In this document: piece by piece, positions 45,532 to 53,659 of the stretch
Numbering within the stretch: the stretch's first letter is position 1
Layout of the letters: each line of letters starts with the position of its first letter
Assembly (NCBI RefSeq): GCF_013322225.1
Contig: NZ_JAAMFB010000016.1
Location: 186,001 to 250,000 of the forward strand
DNA from: Agrobacterium larrymoorei
Lineage (GTDB): Bacteria; Pseudomonadota; Alphaproteobacteria; Rhizobiales; Rhizobiaceae
Reading direction: 5' to 3'
Length of the DNA stretch: 64,000 bases
Translations under genes and position numbers: made by a program
Notes under the pieces: generated by a model
What the model was told of the DNA's origin: nothing
Databases searched by the model: none
What the model saw: the letters and a program-made list of their open reading frames with translations, nothing else

Positions 45532-46230
45532 TCAGCGCCGAAAGTGGACTGTTTTGCGGTCGCTAAAGCCTTGCTGATAGCCAATGTCTTTAAGGTGATC
45601 ACAAATCTCGTCAACCTTGTCCTGACCGATAATGCCCGGATGCAATTCGACCAAAATATTATTTGCCTTCAGCTCAGTTGCGCCGAGTAATAACTCGTAC
45701 TCGCTGCCCTCCACATCCATAATTACGATATCAGGCTTATAGGAGTTGAGCACATCCATAAAGCGATCACTACGAACTACTACGTTTTTGGACTTAGCAT
45801 CAATGGCAAACGCACTAGACGATATTACGTTCTCTGCAGCGTGGAAAGTTAAGTCGCGCCCATCCACTGTGATTGCGCGCATCTCCATTGTGGGATGGAG
45901 ATTATTTAGCGCAAAGTTTTCACGAATTAATTCCTCAGCGTCGGGGTTGGCTTCGTAGGTTAGTACATTTTTCTCGCCACAAATGCTCGCGGCCAAGAGC
46001 GCGATGAACCCAACCCCCGTTCCGATTTCTAAAACTTTCATACCGGGCTTCAAAACACTTAAAAGGACGTTTTTTTCAGTGTCCTCATACGCTTCCCGAA
46101 AAATGAGATCACGCAAATGGGCGGGAATTCTATCTTTGTCGGTTATCAACTTAACTCCGCTAATGCGAACTGTCTTCGCGTCCAACATATAGCGAATTTT
46201 TTTTCGGATTGATCTCGACAGTCTCTTCAT
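45532..46230 (-). CDS. FkbM-family methyltransferase
   Basis: 232 residues from the ATG at 46230 (GAGGGA upstream); the open frame continues 67 codons further but without a start signal or recognisable domain. SAM-binding motif I is VLEIGTGVGFIALLAASI, followed by LTYEANPDAEELIRENFALNN, and the FkbM-type end DIVIMDVEGSEYELLLGA and ILVELHPGIIG. FkbM family enzymes are O-methyltransferases of sugars, polyketides and polysaccharides. Together with the fused methyltransferase next door it suggests a methylated surface glycan. AT-rich for this genome. Confidence 0.85.
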   Translation of the reverse strand: MKRLSRSIRKKIRYMLDAKTVRISGVKLITDKDRIPAHLRDLIFREAYEDTEKNVLLSVLKPGMKVLEIGTGVGFIALLAASICGEKNVLTYEANPDAEELIRENFALNNLHPTMEMRAITVDGRDLTFHAAENVISSSAFAIDAKSKNVVVRSDRFMDVLNSYKPDIVIMDVEGSEYELLLGATELKANNILVELHPGIIGQDKVDEICDHLKDIGYQQGFSDRKTVHFRR

Positions 46231-46521
46231 AGCGTTCCCTCTCAGATTTTGCTGTGTATTGCAGTAATCAAACCTAGGCACAATTGAAAAATAGAGATGC
46301 TGCGCATATTGCCCTTGCCACTCAGTTCGCGCTGAAATGGAATGAGCTCGCCAACATCTAGGAACCTTTTTGTGATCAATACAGAAAGCATATTGTCGGC
46401 GATATCGAATTACCTTTTTAAAAGTCGTCACTAAGGAATTTTCTTAGCTAACAAAGTAAATTTTTTGTCGAATCCGCACTGAGATAGCTGCGTCCGAGAA
46501 TCGAACGTCGGGCCGTTTATA

Positions 46522-47982
46522 TTACGTCTCACGGCGCATGGGCGCGCGCTCAATCCCAATTTTTTTTAACCATTGCTGATTTGAAAGCCAATCAACGGAT
46601 CGCAACCTGCTAATCCATTTACCAGAAATACATGCCCATATCAGATTAATTAACTGCCCTATAATGCTTGGCTGCATCGGGGAAAGACGGGCTGCCCTGA
46701 CAGCATATTTCAAGGACTTCCCGTAAGCGAGAACTCGCATCGCGGCTATCGAAACAGATAAACAAGCAAAAGGGCTTTCTAAAAGTGTGCGATTTTCGAG
46801 CGCCTGCAACCAAGGCTCTGCCTTTAAGTTTCCGCCGGGGTATCGATTTGACAAGAATCTGAAAGCTGAAGTTCTGGCAACCATTATACCATTTTTTGAG
46901 AGGGCGGATGCCAGTACACGATCTCCCTCATAATTTCTCCCAGCCTCAAACAGAAGCTGCGCCATGATAAAAATGTAGAGTACATTTTCAGGATCGTTTC
47001 TTATTGCGCCGTCCACAGCAGCAAGCTTCCAATCACTCTGAAACCCCTCTGCAAAATGAAGTGCTATTCGGTAACAGAACGCAATTTGTAACGGGGAAAC
47101 GAGACTGCTGGATTCGAATGTTTGCAGCCCGTCCATCGTCAGCGATGCGATGTCTTGCGGCGTGTAAATGCGTAGCGGGTCATGGATCGGCACGGTTCCA
47201 ATCGCGGCGGGAACGTAAGCAAACAAGCTCATACCAGCATGAATAATTTCCATTCTGGAAAGAACAACAATCTCGAAAACCGCGCGCTCCAGAACGGTCA
47301 TATCGGACATGTCGGCAACCTGCTCCACGGTCCTACAATCGGTGATCTCTGCCAAAAAATTACAAGTTGTTTGATCCTGCCCGAAAATTACAGGGCTATG
47401 ACCATCACGTTTCAAATCAAGTATGATTACGCGGGCGAGTGGTAGGGGAATGACTTTACTTTCAAAGCCGATATCCAGCCTGTAATGACCGAAAACTATA
47501 TCCCCACTGCGAAGATGAACAGCAGCAGGGCGAAGGGGCAAATCGACTTCACGTGCGGAAGAAACGATTTTTTTAAGGTCCGAGTTGAAACCGATCCGCT
47601 CAAACATCTTAGCGACCGCGTTTTCATCGTAGCCGGGAAGACAACATAGTTCTTGAGGTTCATCAAGACGGCTGACAATGATAAACTGGGGACCCGCACT
47701 CAAAACCTCTTCTAACAAAGCCTGGTTCAACTGTGTTTCTGGCTCGATGACATAACTGGAAGCCGTAATATGCTTCAGTTCCTGCTCGCTTGCCAAATGC
47801 TTGACAAGGAAATCTTTCTCAAACACCTCTTCCGCACTATCAAGCGCGTGAAATTCCTTTGACGTGTCTCTCCATGTAAACCGGAAATCGCCACCATACG
47901 CCTCGGCCAACATCATGGTAATCATCATGTTATAGACACGGGCACCAAAGCCATCAGTTCGGTGAGCTATGAAAACAACCAT
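46522..47982 (-). CDS. Fucosyltransferase-like protein with C-terminal repeat region
   Basis: 486 residues not matched to a named protein. The N-terminus (IAHRTDGFGARVYNMMITMMLAEAYGGDFRFTW, split) and the segment AAVHLRSGDIVFGHYR near residue 155 resemble the GDP-fucose binding HxRRGD-like element of GT11/GT23/GT65 fucosyltransferases, and VILDLKRDGHSPVIFGQD and IIHAGMSLFAYVPAAIG further along fit that fold. From about residue 300 the sequence turns into helical pairs resembling tetratricopeptide repeats (YRIALHFAEGFQSDWKLAAVDGAIRND in parts). A gmd-fcl pair 3-5 kb away supplies GDP-L-fucose, so a fucosyltransferase is a reasonable inference, not proof. Low GC. Confidence 0.5.
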   Translation of the reverse strand: MVVFIAHRTDGFGARVYNMMITMMLAEAYGGDFRFTWRDTSKEFHALDSAEEVFEKDFLVKHLASEQELKHITASSYVIEPETQLNQALLEEVLSAGPQFIIVSRLDEPQELCCLPGYDENAVAKMFERIGFNSDLKKIVSSAREVDLPLRPAAVHLRSGDIVFGHYRLDIGFESKVIPLPLARVIILDLKRDGHSPVIFGQDQTTCNFLAEITDCRTVEQVADMSDMTVLERAVFEIVVLSRMEIIHAGMSLFAYVPAAIGTVPIHDPLRIYTPQDIASLTMDGLQTFESSSLVSPLQIAFCYRIALHFAEGFQSDWKLAAVDGAIRNDPENVLYIFIMAQLLFEAGRNYEGDRVLASALSKNGIMVARTSAFRFLSNRYPGGNLKAEPWLQALENRTLLESPFACLSVSIAAMRVLAYGKSLKYAVRAARLSPMQPSIIGQLINLIWACISGKWISRLRSVDWLSNQQWLKKIGIERAPMRRET

Positions 47983-48063
47983 TTAAAGTCTCAATTAATG
48001 AAAGCTTCGTTCAAGTGTCGCTTGCTGCTGAGTTATCTTCGAACACGTAAATCTCGGGCGAAA

Positions 48064-48540
48064 TCAAACCTCAACCAATCCCACCCGCTTCACCTGCCGA
48101 ATGGTCAGCATCGTCCGCACTGTATCGACATGCTCGTCCGCAGTCAGCACTTCAATAACGAAATCCTGGAACTGGGTGAGGTTTTCGGCAACGCAGTGGA
48201 GGAGGAAGTCGCTGTCGCCGGAGACCATCCAGGCTTGGCGCACGAGAGGCCAGCGGTCGGTGGCGGCGGCGAAGGCTTTTAGATTGGCTTCCGACTGGCG
48301 CTTGAGGCCGACCATGCAGAAGGCCACGAGATCGAAGCCGAGCTTCGGCGCATTCAGCATCGCGTGGTAGCCTTCAATGATGCCCGCCTCTTCGAGCTTG
48401 CGCACGCGGCGCAGGCAGGGCGGGGCGGAAATGCCGACGCGGTCTGCGAGATCGACATTGGTCATGCGTCCGTCGCGCTGCAATTCCCGCAAGATTTTCA
48501 GATCGATGGCATCGAGTTCGACGCTGGCCACGGCGCACAT
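48064..48540 (-). CDS. lrp: Lrp/AsnC-family transcriptional regulator
   Basis: 158 residues. An N-terminal helix-turn-helix (DAIDLKILRELQRDGRMTNVDLADRVGISAPPCLRRVRKLEEAG in parts) is followed by the RAM ligand-binding domain (FDLVAFCMVGLKRQ, GDSDFLLHCVAENL, FVIEVLTADEHVDTVRTMLTIRQVK). Such proteins bind amino acids and act as local or global regulators. In S. meliloti the equivalent gene (lrp3) sits beside the lps core genes and is reported to be controlled by LsrB. Here the accessory polysaccharide genes separate it from the core glycosyltransferases. It is divergent from trxB. Confidence 0.9.
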   Translation of the reverse strand: MCAVASVELDAIDLKILRELQRDGRMTNVDLADRVGISAPPCLRRVRKLEEAGIIEGYHAMLNAPKLGFDLVAFCMVGLKRQSEANLKAFAAATDRWPLVRQAWMVSGDSDFLLHCVAENLTQFQDFVIEVLTADEHVDTVRTMLTIRQVKRVGLVEV

Positions 48541-48769
48541 TCCTTTATCAGCATGAATGCTTCCTTCTACTCTTCACCGCGGGATTCGCAATAATCCTTC
48601 ATGTCCGCGACACAAAATTACGTGTTCAGCCGCAACTGCGCTGTTGGTAATGCATAGCTGCCCTTGAATATCGACACTGGACACCCTTAAATACCGCGCA
48701 AGAAGGGGTGTTTCTTCTTGGCGCCATTTTGATTCCGGCTTGCCCGCACCCTGTTGAAAGGAACGTTCC

Positions 48770-49744
48770 ATGTCCGCCCGCCATACAAAGGTTTTGATCA
48801 TCGGTTCCGGCCCTGCCGGTTACACTGCCGCAATCTATGCTGCGCGCGCCATGCTGAACCCGGTGCTGATCGCGGGCATGGAACAGGGTGGCCAGTTGAT
48901 GATCACCACCGATGTGGAAAACTACCCCGGTTATGCTGACCCCATTCAGGGCCCGTTTCTGATGGACCAGATGTTGAAGCAGGCGCAGCATGTTGGCGCT
49001 GAAATCGTCAACGATCTCGTCACCGAAGTCGTAACGACCAGCCGCCCCTTCACCGTAAAGACGGATTCCGGCGCGGTCTGGACTGCCGATACGCTGATCA
49101 TCTCCACCGGCGCGAAGGCCAAGTGGCTGGGTATCGAAAGCGAGCAGCACTTCCAGGGCTTCGGCGTTTCCGCTTGCGCCACCTGCGATGGCTTCTTCTA
49201 TCGCAACCGGGATGTGATCGTGGTCGGCGGCGGCAATTCGGCTGTCGAAGAAGCGCTATACCTCGCCAATATCGCCAAGACGGTCACCGTCGTGCATCGC
49301 CGTGATAGCTTCCGCTCGGAGAAAATCCTTCAGGAACGTATCTTCGCCAAAGAGAATGTGAACATTCTCTGGAACACCGAAGTCGCGGAAATCACCGGCA
49401 CGCCTGCGAAACCCCCGATGCCGCCTTCCGTCACCGGCGCAAAGCTGCGCGACGTTAACACGGGTGAGATTACGGAAATGCCGATCCACGGCGTGTTCGT
49501 CGCAATAGGCCACGCTCCTGCCGTGGAACTGTTCAAGGGCAAACTGAAACTGAAGCCCAATGGCTACATGTGGACCGCGCCCGATTCCACCGCAACCGAT
49601 GTCGAAGGCATATTTGCCGCTGGCGACGTGACGGACGATACCTATCGCCAAGCCATAACTGCCGCGGGCATGGGCTGCATGGCAGCGCTCGAGGCGGAAC
49701 GTTTTCTGGCAGCACAAGCGCCGCTTGCTGTCGCCGCCGAATAA
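48770..49744 (+). CDS. trxB: Thioredoxin reductase (NADPH)
   Basis: 324 residues. The FAD-binding N-terminus (VLIIGSGPAGYTAAIYAARA), the redox-active disulfide C136-A-T-C139 in SACATCDGFFYR, the NADPH motif VVGGGNSAVEEALYL, HRRDSFRSE, and the second FAD motif GIFAAGDVTDDTYRQA are present in the usual order. It reduces thioredoxin with NADPH in the cytoplasm. AAAGGA precedes the ATG. A 10-bp hairpin with one bulge (48696-48705 with 48714-48724) followed by CATTTT lies in the leader. The downstream lsrB gene, 18 bases after the stop, is a redox-sensitive regulator, and the two are probably one operon. Confidence 0.97.
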   Translation: MSARHTKVLIIGSGPAGYTAAIYAARAMLNPVLIAGMEQGGQLMITTDVENYPGYADPIQGPFLMDQMLKQAQHVGAEIVNDLVTEVVTTSRPFTVKTDSGAVWTADTLIISTGAKAKWLGIESEQHFQGFGVSACATCDGFFYRNRDVIVVGGGNSAVEEALYLANIAKTVTVVHRRDSFRSEKILQERIFAKENVNILWNTEVAEITGTPAKPPMPPSVTGAKLRDVNTGEITEMPIHGVFVAIGHAPAVELFKGKLKLKPNGYMWTAPDSTATDVEGIFAAGDVTDDTYRQAITAAGMGCMAALEAERFLAAQAPLAVAAE

Positions 49745-49762
49745 AGAAAGGCACCAAACCGC

Positions 49763-50665
49763 ATGCCTATGCCATTGGACTGGGACAAACTGCGCATATT
49801 TCATGCGGCTGCCGAAGCCGGATCGTTCACCCATGCTGCCGATAAGCTGCACCTGTCCCAGTCGGCCATCAGCCGTCAGGTCAGCGCTCTGGAGCAGGAT
49901 GTCGGCGTCAAGCTGTTCCACCGCCATGCCCGTGGCCTGATCCTTACCGAACAGGGCGAGTTGCTTTACAGAACCGCGCATGACGTTCTTCTGAAGCTCG
50001 AAACCGTCAAGATGCAGTTGACGGAAACGACGGAAAAGCCAAGCGGCAAGCTGCGCGTCACCACCACGGTCGGCCTCGGTCAGGGCTGGTTGACAGACAA
50101 GGTACAGGAATTCCTCCAGCTCTATCCGGAAATGTCGATACAGCTCATCCTCGACAATGAGGAGCTGGACGTGAACATGCGCCATGCTGATTGCGCCATC
50201 CGACTGCGCCAGCCGCAACAATCGGATCTTATCCAGCGCAAGCTGTTTACCGTGCACATGCATGTCTACGCTGCCCCTTCCTATATCAACCGATATGGAG
50301 AGCCGCAGTCGATAGAGGATCTGGACAACCACAAGATCATCTCCTTCGGTGAGCCTGCGCCGAACTACCTGCTGGACGTGAACTGGCTGGAGAACGCCGG
50401 GCGCTCTTCCGATAACACCCGCATCGCGCATCTGCAGATCAACAGCCAGACCTCCATCAAGCGCGCCTGCCTGCTTGGAATCGGCATCGCCTGCCTTCCG
50501 GATTACATTGTGGGTCGTGACCCTGGTTTGATCCAGTTGTCGCTGCCAGCGGATATTCCATCCTTCGATACTTATTTCTGCTACCCGGACGAAATGAAAA
50601 ATGCCGCGAAGCTTAAAGCCTTTCGCGATTTCATCGTGGCAAAAGCACGCAACTGGAACTTCTGA
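49763..50665 (+). CDS. lsrB: LysR-family redox/LPS regulator LsrB
   Basis: 300 residues, immediately after trxB. The N-terminal winged helix-turn-helix (LDWDKLRIFHAAAEAGSFTHAADKLHLSQSAISRQVSALE in parts) and a LysR substrate-binding domain are evident. Cysteines near residues 144, 236, 244 and 279 are candidates for redox sensing. The trxB-lsrB-AbcR-arsR order matches S. meliloti and Agrobacterium, where LsrB responds to oxidative stress, influences glutathione and LPS genes including lrp3-lpsCDE, and is needed for symbiosis or virulence-related functions. Assignment rests on synteny plus family. Confidence 0.88.
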   Translation: MPMPLDWDKLRIFHAAAEAGSFTHAADKLHLSQSAISRQVSALEQDVGVKLFHRHARGLILTEQGELLYRTAHDVLLKLETVKMQLTETTEKPSGKLRVTTTVGLGQGWLTDKVQEFLQLYPEMSIQLILDNEELDVNMRHADCAIRLRQPQQSDLIQRKLFTVHMHVYAAPSYINRYGEPQSIEDLDNHKIISFGEPAPNYLLDVNWLENAGRSSDNTRIAHLQINSQTSIKRACLLGIGIACLPDYIVGRDPGLIQLSLPADIPSFDTYFCYPDEMKNAAKLKAFRDFIVAKARNWNF

Positions 50666-50822
50666 TTCGTTCTCGTTCGACCGTTGAGGTCATTTAAAAT
50701 CAAGGAGATGAGAGGCGTTGCCTGCCCTCATTTCTTTGCGCATGCGCGAAGATTTGCGAAATAAGTGTGACAATGAAAGACAGCATTGCGTGCTACGCAT
50801 GCCTGTCCTGCACAAAAAAGAG

Positions 50823-50851
50823 TTGAAGCCCGCCCAAAAAAGCAGCATATC
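50823..50851 (+). promoter_or_regulatory. AbcR1 promoter
   Basis: TTGAAG (50823-50828), exactly 17 bases, CATATC (50846-50851). The second sRNA copy has the same -10 hexamer with the same spacing, which supports both. The predicted start is near 50858. Confidence 0.65.
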
Positions 50852-50856
50852 GCACT

Positions 50857-50976
50857 CAGTTGATGCACATGGCGGCTTTTCCTCCCAGTTCCGCCGCATC
50901 AGCTGTTCCCCTCTGGAGGTTTTTAACCTTCACACTTACAAGGGCCCTGGAGCAATCTGGTGGCCCTCTTTTTTTA
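50857..50976 (+). ncRNA. abcR1: Small regulatory RNA AbcR1 (alpha-r15 family)
   Basis: A transcript of about 117 bases is predicted from the promoter at 50823 to the T tract ending at 50976. It begins with a hairpin whose stem is ggcgg / ccgcc (about 50871-50895) and whose loop exposes UUUUCCUCCCAGUU, a likely anti-Shine-Dalgarno pairing site. A 20-base block (50902-50921, with UUCCCCUCUGGAGGU) shared with the downstream copy follows, and then a terminator hairpin agggcc / ggccct. AbcR sRNAs are Hfq-dependent repressors of many ABC-transporter mRNAs, including the GABA uptake gene in Agrobacterium. The location between lsrB and arsR is the known AbcR site. Which copy is AbcR1 is assumed by length. 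Confidence 0.82.
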
Positions 50977-51024
50977 CCCGCAATAATTTTCCTTTAGATG
51001 CTGCTTTATTTGGATAAAACGCCC

Positions 51025-51053
51025 TTGTTCGCAGCACCCTGTGGTTCCATATC
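51025..51053 (+). promoter_or_regulatory. AbcR2 promoter
   Basis: TTGTTC (51025-51030), 17 bases, CATATC (51048-51053). The -10 hexamer and spacing are identical to those of the first copy. The predicted start is near 51060. Confidence 0.6.
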
Positions 51054-51059
51054 TTAAAG

Positions 51060-51156
51060 CAGCACACGACGCTGTTGCCGTTGGGTGCTGTTCCCCTCTG
51101 GAGGTTATGACCTTCAAACTGTCAGGCCGCGGAGAAATCCAGCGGCCTTTTTTTTT
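51060..51156 (+). ncRNA. abcR2: Small regulatory RNA AbcR2 (alpha-r15 family)
   Basis: About 97 bases from the promoter at 51025 to the terminator T run (51148-51156). A first stem cagcac / gtgctg (51060-51065 with 51085-51090) differs from that of the other copy, but the central 20-base block (51087-51106) is identical, followed by similar ACCTTCA-containing sequence and a strong terminator hairpin ggccgc / gcggcc. Conserved core with divergent 5' stem-loop suggests overlapping but not identical target sets. The pair is separately transcribed, as each has its own promoter and terminator. Confidence 0.82.
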
Positions 51157-51193
51157 GAAAAATCTGCGGACCTTCCTTGATATCGAAAAAGAT

Positions 51194-51207
51194 CGATATA
51201 AATATCG
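51194..51207 (+). promoter_or_regulatory. Candidate ArsR-family operator
   Basis: The palindrome CGATAT-AA-ATATCG (51194-51207) lies 26 bases before the arsR ATG, between a TTGATA -35-like hexamer (51177-51182) and the start codon. A further ATATC half-site lies just upstream at 51180-51184. Position and AT-rich symmetry fit autoregulation by the ArsR-type protein. Confidence 0.5.
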
Positions 51208-51232
51208 TTATGTTTAGATATGTAGGGATGAG

Positions 51233-51523
51233 ATGAACCCCGAAGACGTCTTGAAAGCGATTGCCCATCCGGTGCGGCTGAAGTTTCTCAAATGGCTGAA
51301 AGAGCCAGAGAACCATTTCAACCAGGCGCACCCGTTCAGCATGGGCGTGTGCGCGCATCAGTTCGAAATCAGCGGCCTGTCGCAATCCACGGTGTCTTCG
51401 CACCTTGCGGCCTTGCAGGCGGCCGGTCTGGTTCGCTCGCGCAAGGTTGGCCAGTGGAACTTCTACGAACGGGACGAGGAAAACATCGCCAAGTTTCTTG
51501 CATATCTGAACGATAATCTTTGA
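51233..51523 (+). CDS. ArsR-family transcriptional regulator
   Basis: 96 residues with a winged helix-turn-helix spanning almost the whole protein: VLKAIAHPVRLKFLKWL, then GLSQSTVSSHLAALQAAGLVRSRKVGQWNFYERDE in parts. The classical metal-binding ELCVCDL motif is absent; only one cysteine (GVCAHQFE) is present, so a metal sensor role is doubtful and a redox or organic ligand is more likely. It sits 52 bases upstream of the ene-reductase gene on the same strand and probably controls it, as NemR or similar regulators do elsewhere. Confidence 0.85.
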   Translation: MNPEDVLKAIAHPVRLKFLKWLKEPENHFNQAHPFSMGVCAHQFEISGLSQSTVSSHLAALQAAGLVRSRKVGQWNFYERDEENIAKFLAYLNDNL

Positions 51524-51575
51524 TGCATTCGCGCAAACGCTGCGCTCTCTATCAACAAGAAGAGAAAGCCACCTT

Positions 51576-52688
51576 ATGACAAAACTGTTCGAACCGGCAC
51601 AGGCAGGCGACATTGAACTGGCAAACCGCATCGTTATGGCGCCTCTCACACGAAACCGTTCTCCGGGCGCAATTCCCAACAATCTCAACGCCACTTATTA
51701 TGAGCAGCGCGCGACGGCGGGTCTGATCGTCAGCGAGGGCACGCCGATTTCGCAGCAGGCGCAGGGTTACGCGGATGTTCCGGGCCTCTACAAGAAAGAA
51801 GCAGTCGATGGCTGGAAGGCCGTCACAGATGGCGTACACAAGGCTGGTGGCAAGATCGTCGCGCAGATCTGGCATGTAGGACGCATTTCGCACACCTCGC
51901 TTCAGCCACATGGCGGTCAGCCAGTCGCCCCTTCTCCGATCAAAGCGAAGTCCAAGACCTATATCCTGAACGATGACGGCACAGGCGCATTTGCTGAAAC
52001 CTCCGAGCCACGCGAAATCGGGCTGGCAGAAATTCCTGTCATTCTGGAGGACTATCGCGCCGGTGCGCGCGCTGCGATCGAAGCCGGTTTTGACGGCGTC
52101 GAAATCCACGCGGCCAACGGCTATCTGATCGACCAGTTCCTGAAGTCCGGCACCAACCAGCGCACGGATAATTACGGTGGCTCCATCGAAAACCGCGCGC
52201 GCTTCCTGCTGGAGGTGGTGGATACCGTCACGAAGGAAATTGGTGCCGGTCGCACCGGCATCCGCCTTTCGCCCGTCACCCCCGCCAACGACATATTCGA
52301 GGCTGATCCGCAGCCGCTGTTCGAATATGTGGTCAAGGAACTTGGCAGCCGTGGGCTCGCGTTCATCCACGTCATCGAAGGTGCAACCGGTGGCCCGCGC
52401 GATTTCAAGCAGGGCGACAAGCCGTTCGATTATGCAGCGCTGAAGACGGCATACACAAATGCGGGCGGCAAGGGTCTGTGGATCGCCAATAACGGCTACG
52501 ACCGCGCATCCGCTATCGAAGCCGTTGATATCGGTAAGGCCGATGCCATTGCCTTCGGTAAAGCCTTCATCGCCAACCCGGATATGGTTCGTCGCCTCAA
52601 GGAGGATGCTCCGCTGAACGAGCCAAACCAGCCTACCTTTTATGGCGGCGGCGCGGAAGGTTACACCGACTATCCTGCACTCGGCTAA
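51576..52688 (+). CDS. nemA: Old Yellow Enzyme-family alkene/nitrate-ester reductase (NerA/NemA-like)
   Basis: 370 residues of the FMN-dependent OYE family. Landmarks are NRIVMAPLTRNRS near the N-terminus, YYEQRATAGLIVSEGTPIS, QIWHVGRISH, the substrate-binding HAANGYLIDQFL (His-Asn pair near residue 181), TDNYGGSIENRARF, IRLSPV and a final YGGGAEGYTDYP. It looks very close to the Agrobacterium radiobacter glycerol trinitrate reductase NerA as I remember it. It reduces activated C=C bonds or nitrate esters with NAD(P)H. Likely co-transcribed with the ArsR-type regulator. Confidence 0.92.
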   Translation: MTKLFEPAQAGDIELANRIVMAPLTRNRSPGAIPNNLNATYYEQRATAGLIVSEGTPISQQAQGYADVPGLYKKEAVDGWKAVTDGVHKAGGKIVAQIWHVGRISHTSLQPHGGQPVAPSPIKAKSKTYILNDDGTGAFAETSEPREIGLAEIPVILEDYRAGARAAIEAGFDGVEIHAANGYLIDQFLKSGTNQRTDNYGGSIENRARFLLEVVDTVTKEIGAGRTGIRLSPVTPANDIFEADPQPLFEYVVKELGSRGLAFIHVIEGATGGPRDFKQGDKPFDYAALKTAYTNAGGKGLWIANNGYDRASAIEAVDIGKADAIAFGKAFIANPDMVRRLKEDAPLNEPNQPTFYGGGAEGYTDYPALG

Positions 52689-52695
52689 GTATCAA

Positions 52696-52727
52696 GCCGC
52701 GCGGATTTTACCCGCGCGGCATTTTTC
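52696..52727 (+). terminator. Ene-reductase gene terminator
   Basis: A perfect 9-bp stem gccgcgcgg / ccgcgcggc (52696-52704 with 52712-52720) with a 7-base loop, followed by ATTTTTCTC, eight bases after the stop. Confidence 0.88.
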
Positions 52728-53078
52728 TCTGCGCAAGGGCGCCTGTGGAAATTTCTGCGTCTCGAGATAAACGATACGGAGCGGCAGGTTGATTAGCTTG
52801 GGTCAGTGTCGCTTAGCTCGCAAAGCATCGTGAGCTGACGCCTCCAAGCCGTTAACTGCGTTGCAGCCCCATCGGATTTAAGATGCGCTGTAGAATGGGT
52901 GATAAGCGGTATGTGGGGAACTTTCGCCTTCGGTAGCCATGTAAGACAATATCTACTCGGCGCCGAGCAGCCCCTTATGCTTCAAAGGCACCGCTGGACA
53001 CGCAACGCTTACGCCATGTTAGCAAACGATCACCGACCTTCGCTGCTGGCGAAGGTTTGCGGCTCATAACTATCAAAA
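52728..53078. other. Unassigned intergenic region
   Basis: About 350 bases with no convincing gene. Visible structures are a hairpin agctc / gagct (near 52815-52837), a perfect 12-base palindrome ctcggcgccgag (52956-52967), and a hairpin accttcgc / gcgaaggt (53036-53056) that could mark the 3' end of the minus-strand DUF2188 transcript but lacks a T run. Confidence 0.4.
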
Positions 53079-53354
53079 TCAGGCCGAGCTGCCCCGTTGC
53101 GCCTGCCCGTCGCGATTATCCACCACCTCCGCTTCGGGGCGGTCTCCGCCATCGCTATGTTCCTGATGCCAGCGACCATGGTCATCCTGATAGCTGATCT
53201 CCTCATCCTCACCACCGACCTGCTGCTCTGCGGCGGCAATGCTGGCGGCCTGTACAGCGTCCGAATGCGTGGGAAATGTTTCTGAGTAGGCGCCATTCAT
53301 GCGGTAAGCCCACCCGCCATCATGCTCAACGATTTCGTACAACACCTTGCTCAT
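53079..53354 (-). CDS. DUF2188-like small stress protein
   Basis: 91 residues from the ATG at 53354, which has GAGGAGG at ideal spacing. The N-terminal half (KVLYEIVEHDGGWAYRMNGAYSETFPTHSDAVQAASIAAAEQQ in parts) is the DUF2188 pattern: a short strand, W-x-Y, then an alanine-rich helix. The C-terminal half is acidic and hydrophilic (GGEDEEISYQDDHGRWHQEHSDGGDRPEAE in parts) and probably disordered. Function unknown; such proteins are common in rhizobia and often stress-induced. It is divergent from chaA. Confidence 0.75.
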   Translation of the reverse strand: MSKVLYEIVEHDGGWAYRMNGAYSETFPTHSDAVQAASIAAAEQQVGGEDEEISYQDDHGRWHQEHSDGGDRPEAEVVDNRDGQAQRGSSA

Positions 53355-53659
53355 GCACACTTCCTCCTCACGCGTGAACGCATCTCCAGCAAAAGCGCGA
53401 CGCAGCTTTGCCTATATAGAGTGCGCTGAGACCAGACGCGGGAGCGTTTTCGCCTTTCCATGAAATTCGCAAACGCTCCGCTGGAACGTGGCAACCAATG
53501 CCGCAATCAAGCATTTCAACGACGAGGTCGCTGTGCGGTAGCCCTCTCCTTGACGAACACTATCCTACCAAAAAGCCGGTAGTGCAAACGCTTCTCATCA
53601 AGAGCTCTGCGGCAATCGGTTATGCACGGCAACCCGGGGAATGGCCGGAAGGGGACATA
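53355..53659. other. DUF2188-chaA divergent intergenic region with long inverted repeat
   Basis: 305 bases. A 9-bp inverted repeat ggagcgttt (53441-53449) / aaacgctcc (53471-53479) with a 21-base loop is the main structure. The chaA frame stays open through the whole stretch upstream of its chosen start but lacks a second start with a ribosome-binding site. Promoters of both genes are expected here. Confidence 0.4.

Noticed and set aside
50666..50856. Small open frame extending from 50718 across the AbcR1 region
   Set aside because: It has no convincing ribosome-binding site and runs through an sRNA gene with its own promoter and terminator.
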